Shown here one piece after another: positions 1 to 4,779 of a DNA stretch of 5,697 nucleotides. This DNA is from Thermodesulfobacteriales bacterium. GTDB taxonomy: Bacteria; Desulfobacterota; Thermodesulfobacteria; Thermodesulfobacteriales; Thermodesulfatatoraceae. How positions within the stretch are numbered: the first letter of the stretch is position 1; each line of letters starts with the position of its first letter. The stretch covers positions 1-5,697 of the forward strand of contig JALSPN010000009.1 in the NCBI GenBank assembly GCA_026985945.1. The letters run 5' to 3'. A model generated the notes under the pieces. That model searched no databases and had not been told where the DNA came from. It saw only the letters and a list, made by a program, of their open reading frames with translations. The translations under genes were made by a program, and so were the position numbers.

Positions 1-203
1 AGAGAATCAACAATCTCTTTAACAGAGATTTCTCCTGCTATTTTAAGTATTTTTTCATCTTCTTTCTTATCTGTCTCTTTACGCCATTTTCGAGCTTCTT
101 CTGCCTCTTGAGCTACTCTATGATACTCTTCTAATAATTTCTGATACTTCTCTAAAATTTCTTTTTTTGTCATCTGAGCTGAAACTTTAAAATCCTCTTT
201 CAT
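1..203 (-). CDS. Unknown Lys/Glu-rich coiled-coil-like protein, N-terminal part (cut by left edge)
   Basis: I do not recognise this gene. The ATG at 203 (minus strand) is preceded by a good ribosome binding site, GGAGAG, 7 bases upstream, and opens a frame that runs uninterrupted to the edge: 67 full codons plus two bases. The visible protein begins MKEDFKVSAQMTKKEILEKY. It continues as a highly charged stretch rich in Lys and Glu (about residues 12-55) with heptad-like spacing of Leu, Tyr, Val and Ala, which suggests an alpha-helical coiled coil. No signal peptide or membrane segment is visible. The DNA is clearly more AT-rich than the genes to its right (codons such as AAA, GAA, TTA, ATA dominate), so it may have a different history. 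It is separated from the upstream minus-strand gene by a repeat-bearing gap and appears to have its own promoter. It could be part of a structural or regulatory protein; the fragment does not show which. Confidence 0.7.
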   Translation of the reverse strand, partial: MKEDFKVSAQMTKKEILEKYQKLLEEYHRVAQEAEEARKWRKETDKKEDEKILKIAGEISVKEIVDS

Positions 204-245
204 AATTTATCTCTCCTATTTCTCTAAATTTTAATTTCTATGCTA

Positions 246-274
246 TTTTTAACTTCCTACAAAAATTTCAGCAA
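246..274 (-). promoter_or_regulatory. Possible sigma70-type promoter for the left-edge gene
   Basis: On the minus strand TTGCTG (269-274) is followed after exactly 17 bases by TAAAAA (246-251). These match 3/6 and 4/6 of the -35 and -10 consensus. The predicted transcript would start near 239 and carry a leader of roughly 36 bases to the ATG at 203. The area is AT-rich, so a chance match is quite possible. It lies outside the repeat element at 301-431. Confidence 0.3.
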
Positions 275-300
275 CTTTGCAGGTTTATAATATTCTCCCT

Positions 301-431
301 AATTTCCGGGTAATTCCCCCTCCCTGTTAGGGAGAAGCAGGAGAGGGAAGATCCACTCCTCCTCTCGCCAGCACCTCTTGGATGCAAGATCAAAGTGAGT
401 GTTCTCTTTGAAATATAATCCTCCGGAAATT
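301..431. repeat. Small hairpin-bearing repeat element, copy 1 (MITE-like)
   Basis: The segment is bounded by a perfect 9-base inverted repeat, AATTTCCGG at 301-309 and CCGGAAATT at 423-431. Its first 34 bases align with the start of the second element at 1840-1875 (about 30 of 36 columns, two single-base gaps). Just inside the left end is a perfect 6-bp hairpin, CTCCCT-GTT-AGGGAG (320-334). A further 6-bp stem, TCAAAG/CTTTGA, lies at 390-411. No coding frame of note is present. Together with 204-300 this fills the gap between the two minus-strand genes. It ends 16 bases from the stop of the MBL-rhodanese gene, so its hairpins would be transcribed at that gene's 3' end, but no T-run marks a classical terminator. 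It looks like a small non-autonomous element or a dispersed extragenic repeat. Confidence 0.6.
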
Positions 432-447
432 GATCAGGATTGCCATT

Positions 448-1779
448 TTAATCCCCTGCTAAAGGGAGGTTAGAAGCCTTCCAGGCCAGAATGCCTCCCG
501 CCAGGTTAGCTACGTTTTTGAGCCCGGCCCTCAAGGCCAGGCTGGCGGCCAAAGAGCCCCGACAACCATGGCCACACTGAAAGATGAGAAGTTTATCTTC
601 TGGTAGATTTGCGAGATGATCCTTGAGAGAGACAAGGGGAAGATGCAAGGCCTCGGGAATGTGAGATTCTGCAAACTCGGCTTCCGTGCGCACATCTACA
701 ATGATGGCTTCCCCGGCCCTGCGCAATTCGTAGGCTTCTTTGGGAGAAAGGAGCCTGAAACTGTTATGAGGTAAGGCTCTTACCCGCCACTTTTCAATAG
801 CGTTACTCACCGTGCCAGCTACTCCGTCAAAGCCCATCATAAAAAGAGTTTCGTAGGCATATGGTATCTTTTCCCTCTCTCCCACCAGGATTAAGGGATC
901 TTTCGGATCGAGGGTAAAACCTGCTCCGGTGGCAAAATGGATATCGGCAGCAATATTTAAGGCTCCAGGAAGATGAAAGGCCGCAAAACAGGCCTGATCT
1001 CTAAGATCTATCACCAGGTATTCCTCAAGAGAAAATAAAGGCAATTCCGATAGAGTTTCTAAAGGTCTTTCAAGGCCTTCTTCCTGGCTGTTTCGGCGTG
1101 AAGTGGTGAAATAATAGGGGGGTGGAAGAGGCATACCCTCTAAGAGATGTTTTTTAAATTCTTCATAATTGGTACACTTTAAGGCCCAATTGTGTATTTT
1201 TTCGTACCCTATGGTTGTAGGACACCTTTGAGAAAGCCTCTTGCCACAGAAAGATCCTGCTCCGTGAGCCGGATAAACCAGGACATGGTCAGGTAATTTT
1301 TGATATTTGCCCGTGGTCTCGAAAAGGTGCTCCGTAAGTTCTTCTCGTATTTCTTCTCCGAAGAGATCTGGCCTTCCCACGTCACCTGCAAAAAGAGAAT
1401 CTCCGGTAAAGACCGCAAAGGGGATTTCTCCTCCCGAAGATTTTTCATACAAGAGATAAGAAACGTGATCCGGTGTGTGGCCGGGGGTCTTCATTACTTT
1501 CAGGAAAACATCTCCGAGATCTAGCCTTTCTCCTTCTTCGGCTTCGTAAGGAAAAATAATTTCTGCCCCGGTGGCCTCTTTCAGGAGAACGTGTCCGCTT
1601 ATAAAATCCGCATGGGTATGGGTCAGAAGAATGTGAGTTATGGGAAGGGATGTTTCCCTCTGAAGGCTTAAATAATCCCTTATGATCCTTTTGGGGTCAA
1701 TAATTGCTATACCTTTTTGGCCCAAAATAGCATAAGAAAAATGAGATATCCCAGGGGCATAAAAAGTTTTGATTTCCAT
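448..1779 (-). CDS. MBL-fold persulfide dioxygenase-like protein fused to two rhodanese domains (CstB-like)
   Basis: Residues 1-200 are a metallo-beta-lactamase fold of the ETHE1/persulfide dioxygenase type. Metal ligands are visible: H54-T-H56-A-D58-F, H101 in TPGHTPDH, D127 in TGDSLFAGDVGRPD, and H172 in YPAHGAG. F59 stands where the general MBL motif has His, as in the rhodanese-fused subfamily. Residues about 245-330 form a rhodanese-like domain with no catalytic Cys. Residues about 343-440 form a second rhodanese domain with active-site loop CGHGCRG (402-408), C402 being the expected catalytic Cys. This order (dioxygenase, pseudo-rhodanese, rhodanese) matches CstB-type enzymes, which oxidise persulfides to sulfite and transfer sulfane sulfur, giving thiosulfate. 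The product should be cytosolic, as no signal peptide is seen. The ATG at 1779 has GGGAGG 6 bases upstream and its own extended -10 promoter. The gene stands alone, bracketed by two repeat elements. Family assignment is firm; the exact substrate is inferred. Confidence 0.93.
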   Translation of the reverse strand: MEIKTFYAPGISHFSYAILGQKGIAIIDPKRIIRDYLSLQRETSLPITHILLTHTHADFISGHVLLKEATGAEIIFPYEAEEGERLDLGDVFLKVMKTPGHTPDHVSYLLYEKSSGGEIPFAVFTGDSLFAGDVGRPDLFGEEIREELTEHLFETTGKYQKLPDHVLVYPAHGAGSFCGKRLSQRCPTTIGYEKIHNWALKCTNYEEFKKHLLEGMPLPPPYYFTTSRRNSQEEGLERPLETLSELPLFSLEEYLVIDLRDQACFAAFHLPGALNIAADIHFATGAGFTLDPKDPLILVGEREKIPYAYETLFMMGFDGVAGTVSNAIEKWRVRALPHNSFRLLSPKEAYELRRAGEAIIVDVRTEAEFAESHIPEALHLPLVSLKDHLANLPEDKLLIFQCGHGCRGSLAASLALRAGLKNVANLAGGILAWKASNLPLAGD

Positions 1780-1810
1780 AGGATTCCTCCCTTCTCAATT
1801 ATTTTTAGAA

Positions 1811-1819
1811 ATTATACCA
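1811..1819 (-). promoter_or_regulatory. Extended -10 promoter of the MBL-rhodanese gene
   Basis: The minus strand reads TGGTATAAT, a perfect TATAAT (1811-1816) preceded by the TGn extension (1817-1819). There is no good -35 hexamer 16-18 bases further upstream, which is usual for extended -10 promoters. Initiation would fall near 1804 and give a leader of about 25 bases containing the GGGAGG ribosome binding site (1786-1791). The -35 region ends at the boundary of the repeat element that begins at 1840, so insertion of the element could have altered upstream control. Confidence 0.6.
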
Positions 1820-1839
1820 CCAAGCAATTTAAAAAACCT

Positions 1840-2031
1840 AATTCCCAGGTTAATTCCCCCTTCCCTCGTAGGGAGGAGGTGGGGGGTGGAGGTTGGCGCA
1901 GATTGCTGAGCTTTCACCCCCTCCCCAACCCTCCCCCTTTCAGGGGGAGGGAGTATTTCCCCGCTCGCTATTCGCCTTTCACCATTAGAATAAGACCCGG
2001 GAGCTTTTTCTACTCCACTAACCGGGAATTA
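1840..2031. repeat. Small hairpin-bearing repeat element, copy 2 (MITE-like)
   Basis: The left end reads AATTCCCAGGTTA (1840-1852). The right end, on the opposite strand, reads AATTCCCGGTTA (2030-2019), a 12-base terminal inverted repeat with one inserted base. A TA dinucleotide sits at each outer edge (1839-1840 and 2030-2031), as a TA target duplication would leave. Inside are a short hairpin (1860-1876), a G-rich tract (1871-1892), a complementary C-rich tract (1914-1937) and a strong 10-bp hairpin (1929-1951), so the whole left two thirds can fold on itself. The first 36 bases are related to copy 1 at 301. No transposase is present. C/G-rich paired-hairpin repeats of this style are widespread between bacterial genes (from memory). 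The right edge coincides with the stop codon of the methyltransferase gene. Confidence 0.65.
1929..1951. repeat. Strong 10-bp hairpin inside repeat copy 2
   Basis: CCCTCCCCCT (1929-1938) and AGGGGGAGGG (1942-1951) are perfectly complementary around a 3-base loop, TTC. On the minus strand this lies about 80-100 bases past the methyltransferase stop and could slow or end transcription coming from scpA and the methyltransferase. Neither strand has the T-run of an intrinsic terminator next to it, so a terminator role is only possible. It is better described as the most stable part of the repeat. Confidence 0.6.
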
Positions 2032-2628
2032 AGGATTTAAAAACTTAGGGGTTCTTTGCCTGGCCAGCAATGGGTTATTCCGTGGGAGTGACTCCTGGCG
2101 ATAAAAATAGAGGGGGTCTTCTACTTTGAGAACCAGAAAGGGCTCCCAGCCCGGAAGGGGAAAATTGGCGCTCACGATTACGGCACCAGGTGGAGCCTCT
2201 TTTTTGAGCTTGGGAGCAAGTCTTAGAAGCACGTCAGGGAAGAGATAGCAGAAAAAGAAATCGTATTGGGAAAGGTCCTCTTCGAAAAAATTTTTCCGTT
2301 TTACTGTTACGGGCACTCCCTTGAGAAAATTCAAAAACCGGGCCAGGAAGTAAGCCCAGGGATTAATCTCAAAGCCCACCCCCCGCACTCCGTAACGTTT
2401 ATAAGCGGCCCTCAAGAAGCGCCCGTCACCACAGCCAAGATCTACCAGCCTGGTCCCGGCTGAAAGGGGAACCACCTCCAGAATGGCCCGGATTTTGGCC
2501 CTGGAAGTGGATACGAAAAGGGCCCCTCTGGTATGGCGAAGGACAAAAACCGTGGAAAGGGCGTAACAGAGTTTTAAAAATGCCAGGGGGAGAAAGATCG
2601 CCAGAGGTGCGAAAAAGAGATATTTCAT
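2029..2628 (-). CDS. Membrane-anchored class I SAM-dependent methyltransferase, FAM173/aKMT-like
   Basis: The 199-residue protein starts with a hydrophobic segment (about residues 4-28) that should anchor it in the membrane. A Rossmann methyltransferase domain follows. Motif I is LVDLGCGDGRF (61-71), the SAM-binding glycine loop, and E87 in GFEINPWA is the acidic residue expected to hold the SAM ribose. The segments FFFCYLFPDVLLRLAPKL (124-141) and ANFPLPGW (154-161) recall the small protein-lysine methyltransferases related to eukaryotic FAM173/ATPSCKMT and archaeal aKMT. The residue it modifies is unknown, and a lysine on a membrane-associated protein is inference. The ATG at 2628 overlaps the scpA stop as ATGA and has no clear Shine-Dalgarno sequence, so translation is probably coupled to scpA. 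The stop codon lies exactly at the right edge of a repeat element, so the last residues may not be the ancestral C-terminus. Confidence 0.82.
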   Translation of the reverse strand: MKYLFFAPLAIFLPLAFLKLCYALSTVFVLRHTRGALFVSTSRAKIRAILEVVPLSAGTRLVDLGCGDGRFLRAAYKRYGVRGVGFEINPWAYFLARFLNFLKGVPVTVKRKNFFEEDLSQYDFFFCYLFPDVLLRLAPKLKKEAPPGAVIVSANFPLPGWEPFLVLKVEDPLYFYRQESLPRNNPLLARQRTPKFLNP

Positions 2629-3317
2629 CGCGAGATTATTTTGATATCGGCTTCGGGGAAGGGCTGCAAAAGGCGGATTTTTTCGCGAAAAGCCAGCTCA
2701 AGAAGGGCCAGAAAACAGGCTATAGCTTCTTCTCTCGAAAGTTGAGTAAGCAGCTTCCGAAAATAAAGCACTTTTTCCTGGTTTAGCCTTTCCAGTAAAA
2801 AAGACATCATTTCCGTTACTAAAATACGGGCCCTTGAAACCTCAAGGGGTTTAAGGGGGCGACGAGAAAGGACGTCTCTTAAGGCCGAAAGGAGTTCAAA
2901 AAGAGAGGCCGAAATTTCTTCAGAAGGAGGATGATCTTCTCCGGGGGGGACAAAAACGTCACGGTCAAGCAGGGGGCGGTTTCCCAGAAACTCTGCGGCC
3001 TTTTGAAATTTAGCAAGCTCTAGAAGCGGAGCGACGATCTCCTGGCGGGGATCATCGGCCTTTTCCTCAGGGGCCTTTTTCTCCTCTCGCGGGAGAAGCA
3101 TCTGGCTTTTGATGTGGAGAAGAGTGGCCGCCATCAGGAGGTATTCTGCGGCAATTTCCAGATCCAGGGCCTGCATCATCTTCAGATAGGCCAGATATTG
3201 TTCCGTAATGAGAGAAATGGGAAGATCAAAGATATTGAGCTTGTTTTTGCGCACCAAATGCAGTAATAAATCAAGAGGACCTTCAAAGACGGGTATCTTT
3301 ACAATGCACTCGGACAT
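2625..3317 (-). CDS. scpA: Segregation and condensation protein A (ScpA kleisin)
   Basis: ScpA is the kleisin subunit that joins the two heads of the SMC dimer and, with ScpB, forms the bacterial condensin that compacts and separates chromosomes. The N-terminal kleisin signature is clear: FEGPLDLLLHLVRKNKL (11-27), followed by NIFDLPIS (28-35) and the helix AAEYLLMAATLLHIKSQMLLP (56-76) that contacts the SMC neck. A charged, less conserved middle (about 77-135) leads to a C-terminal winged-helix region (about 195-227, EEAIACFLALLELAF). At 230 residues it has normal length. The ATG at 3317 gives the expected family N-terminus; an in-frame TAG 21 bases upstream rules out a long extension, and no strong Shine-Dalgarno sequence is seen. 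scpB is not adjacent in this window. The gene is followed by an overlapping methyltransferase gene, and its 5' end overlaps the start of the divergent thioredoxin-like gene by 14 bases. Confidence 0.95.
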   Translation of the reverse strand: MSECIVKIPVFEGPLDLLLHLVRKNKLNIFDLPISLITEQYLAYLKMMQALDLEIAAEYLLMAATLLHIKSQMLLPREEKKAPEEKADDPRQEIVAPLLELAKFQKAAEFLGNRPLLDRDVFVPPGEDHPPSEEISASLFELLSALRDVLSRRPLKPLEVSRARILVTEMMSFLLERLNQEKVLYFRKLLTQLSREEAIACFLALLELAFREKIRLLQPFPEADIKIISR

Positions 3318-3630
3318 CTTAAAAATCGAAGTCCTCTATTCCTCCAGGTGTCGAAACTGGCCCCAAATTCTTGAGCTCCTGAAGGGTGCCCTAAAAGAGC
3401 TCGGGATTTCTTACCAGATATCTACTCGAGAGGTAAAAACTCGCCAAGAGGCTGAAGAGCTGGCTTTCCGGGGTTCTCCCACGGTAAAAGTAAATGGCGA
3501 AGATCTTGAGCCCGGGGCCACCGGGCGTCCGGCCCTGGCCTGACGACCTTATCGCACCCCGGAGGGGCGCCTGAGACCTCTGCCAAGCTACGAGCAAATA
3601 AAATCCTGGCTCGGAAGGTTTTGTCCATGA
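3304..3630 (+). CDS. Thioredoxin-fold selenoprotein candidate, TGA at 3541-3543 read as Sec80
   Basis: A conventional reading stops at TGA 3541-3543 (79 residues). The same frame then runs 28 further sense codons to TGA 3628-3630, giving 108 residues. Residues 7-12 (KIEVLY) and C16 in RCRNW resemble the first strand and Cys of a small thioredoxin/MerB-like family. FRGSPTVKVNGEDLEPG (55-71) is its cis-Pro region. Across the TGA the protein reads ALA-U-RPYRTPEG. From memory, relatives have a Cys there (C-R-x-Y-x-T-P-E-G), so Sec80 replaces a conserved Cys. PLPSYEQIKSWL (92-103) is the usual closing helix. A SECIS-like hairpin follows the TGA, and the final TGA overlaps the trmO ATG as ATGA, which supports translation through 3541. 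The likely role is cytosolic thiol/selenol redox chemistry or binding of a metal or metalloid; the substrate is unknown. The start at 3304 has no Shine-Dalgarno sequence and is the weakest point. The alternative is a gene broken by a nonsense mutation. Confidence 0.72.
3548..3575 (+). promoter_or_regulatory. Candidate bacterial SECIS hairpin
   Basis: The hairpin begins five bases after the TGA at 3541-3543. Pairs are CUUA (3548-3551) with UGAG (3572-3575), including one G-U; GC (3554-3555) with GC (3569-3570); and CCCC (3557-3560) with GGGG (3564-3567). Interruptions are an A/C mismatch (3556/3568) and small bulges. The apical loop is GGA (3561-3563), with its first G 18 bases after the TGA. 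As I recall, bacterial SECIS elements have a G at the start of the apical loop about 16-37 bases after UGA, so this fits. GC-rich DNA forms such hairpins by chance fairly often, so it supports the selenocysteine reading but does not prove it. Confidence 0.55.
3613..3618 (+). promoter_or_regulatory. Ribosome binding site for trmO that decides its start
   Basis: GGAAGG lies 8 bases before the ATG at 3627 and only 2 bases before the in-frame TTG at 3621. The ATG is therefore the better start. The site is embedded in the last codons of the thioredoxin-like selenoprotein, so ribosomes that read through the Sec codon would end on top of it and could restart at trmO. Confidence 0.6.
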
Positions 3631-4049
3631 AAAAAGAACCAGAAGAAATTTGCTTTCGCCCTATAGGCTGGGTGAGAACAGAGGCCAAGGAAGTGCCCCG
3701 CTTTTACAAGATCTCCAAAGTGCGGGGAGAGATTCATATTCTTCCCCGGTATAAACTGGGGCTTAAGGATATCAGGGCAGGAGACGAAATATGTGTCATT
3801 TTCCATTTTCATAAAAGCCCCCCCTTTGATGAAAAAAAGCACTTAATCCAGGAACCACCTCATCGCCCCGGAGAGAAGAAAGGGGTCTTCAGCACCTGCT
3901 CTCCGGTGCGCCCCAATGCCATCGGGCTTTCTGTGCTCAAGGTTTTAGGGGTGAGAGAAAATGTCCTGGAGGTAGAAAGGCTTGATATGTTTGACGGCAC
4001 ACCGGTTTTAGATATCAAACCCTACAAAATGGAAGAAAACGATGCCTAA
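3627..4049 (+). CDS. trmO: Short TrmO/TsaA-family tRNA t6A37 N6-methyltransferase
   Basis: TrmO methylates N6 of threonylcarbamoyladenosine at tRNA position 37, using SAM held in an unusual beta-barrel fold. The family signature is plain: PIGWVRTE (12-19), GVFSTCSPVRPNAIGLS (86-102) and LDMFDGTPVLDIKPY (119-133). Many members have R-S-P at the first part of the second motif; here it is C-S-P, a variant I believe is not rare in the family. At 140 residues it holds just the core domain, whereas E. coli TrmO is about 235 residues with an extra C-terminal domain, so this is the short form common in archaea and thermophiles. The ATG at 3627 is preferred over TTG 3621 because of GGAAGG 8 bases upstream. 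It overlaps the preceding gene by 4 bases (ATGA) and the following one by 8 bases, so all three are probably one transcript. Short members may act on other tRNAs, so the exact activity is less sure than the family. Confidence 0.88.
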   Translation: MKKEPEEICFRPIGWVRTEAKEVPRFYKISKVRGEIHILPRYKLGLKDIRAGDEICVIFHFHKSPPFDEKKHLIQEPPHRPGEKKGVFSTCSPVRPNAIGLSVLKVLGVRENVLEVERLDMFDGTPVLDIKPYKMEENDA

Positions 4050-4779
4050 AAAAAATAATTTTTTGGTATTTTTTGTCTTTGCGTCCCTTTTGCTTTTCAC
4101 AACTCCTTTAAAAGCTGGCTTCTGGGAAGAGATTGGAAAAATATTGCGGGAGAATTCTTCCGGGGCCTCTCTCAGTGAGAGTGAAATAGTAAAGGGTCTT
4201 AAAGAGGCCCTCCTGGTGGGAGTGAAGCGGGCCGTAAGCTACCTTGGCAAGGTGGAAAATCTGCTTCAGAATACAGAGCTCCGGATACCACCTCCTCCAA
4301 AAGTAGCCAGGGTGGCTAACTTTCTTCGCAAAGTGGGTTTTGCAAAGCAGGTTGAGGACTTTGAGAGGAGTCTTAACGCTGCTGCCGCGCAAGCTGTAAA
4401 AGAGGCCTATCCGGTTTTCAAAAAAGCCATCTCAGAACTTACTATCAGAGACGCGCAACGTCTTTTAAAAGGGGGAGACACCGCCATCACGGATTACTTT
4501 CGTCAGAAGACCTCACCTGAACTTTACGAAAGGTTCAGGCCCCTTGTGAAAGAAAAACTCTTAGAGGTTGGGGTTACCAGAAAATATCAGGAGCTTTTTA
4601 ACTCTCCCTACGCCAGGCGCTATTTAAAAGAAACGAACCTTGATCTGGAACATTACGTTACCCAGGCCACCCTTGACCGGCTCTTCAAACTGCTCGCTCA
4701 GGAAGAAAAGCGCATCCGGAGTGATCCTGCAGCCCGCACCACCGAGCTTCTCAAAAAAGTCTTCGGCCAAAGGGATTAA
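4042..4779 (+). CDS. Exported DUF4197-family protein of unknown function
   Basis: The protein begins with a basic start (MPKKN), a hydrophobic core (about residues 7-20) and a probable signal peptidase I site after PLKA (residue 25, before GFWEE). It should therefore be secreted or periplasmic; there is no lipobox Cys. The mature part is helical and matches the DUF4197 pattern: LSESEIVKGLKEALLVGVKR (44-63) and AVSYLGKVENLLQNTELRIPPP (64-85), then a region that repeatedly pairs helices, including AAAAQAVKEAYPVFKKAISE (113-132) and DAQRLLKGGDTAITDYFRQK (137-156). The C-terminus (about 206-243) fits the family end. Its length of 245 is normal. The function of this family is not known. The ATG at 4042 has GGAAG close upstream, overlaps trmO by 8 bases, and the stop overlaps the rlmH start as TAATG. 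Confidence 0.88.
   Translation: MPKKNNFLVFFVFASLLLFTTPLKAGFWEEIGKILRENSSGASLSESEIVKGLKEALLVGVKRAVSYLGKVENLLQNTELRIPPPPKVARVANFLRKVGFAKQVEDFERSLNAAAAQAVKEAYPVFKKAISELTIRDAQRLLKGGDTAITDYFRQKTSPELYERFRPLVKEKLLEVGVTRKYQELFNSPYARRYLKETNLDLEHYVTQATLDRLFKLLAQEEKRIRSDPAARTTELLKKVFGQRD

Noticed and set aside
320..334. Intrinsic terminator for the MBL-rhodanese gene
   Set aside because: The 6-bp hairpin is real, but on the minus strand it is followed by G-rich sequence and no T-run, and it lies over 110 bases past the stop codon. It fits better as part of the repeat.
1209..1524. Open frames on both strands inside the MBL-rhodanese gene
   Set aside because: They are other-frame readings of a clearly conserved gene and have no start signals.
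1717..2040. Plus-strand open frame across the repeat element
   Set aside because: The translation is low-complexity Pro/Arg/Gly from the C/G-rich hairpin, overlaps the MBL gene start antisense, and has no ribosome binding site or family resemblance.
3241..3269. Possible plus-strand promoter, TTGTTT and TAATAA with a 17-base spacer, for the selenoprotein operon
   Set aside because: Only 3/6 matches in each box, and it lies inside scpA coding sequence; not better than chance.
3208..3303. Longer N-terminus for the thioredoxin-like protein, starting at 3208
   Set aside because: The extra 32 residues are basic and unlike the family, and they lie wholly antisense to the well-conserved N-terminus of scpA. 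The family normally begins just before the KIEVLY strand.
3621..3626. TTG at 3621 as start of trmO
   Set aside because: The ribosome binding site GGAAGG would be just 2 bases away. The ATG at 3627 has better spacing and makes the ATGA overlap seen elsewhere in the operon.
3391..3842. Minus-strand open frames opposite the thioredoxin-like gene and trmO
   Set aside because: Antisense to two recognisable genes; the translations show no domain and no ribosome binding site was seen.
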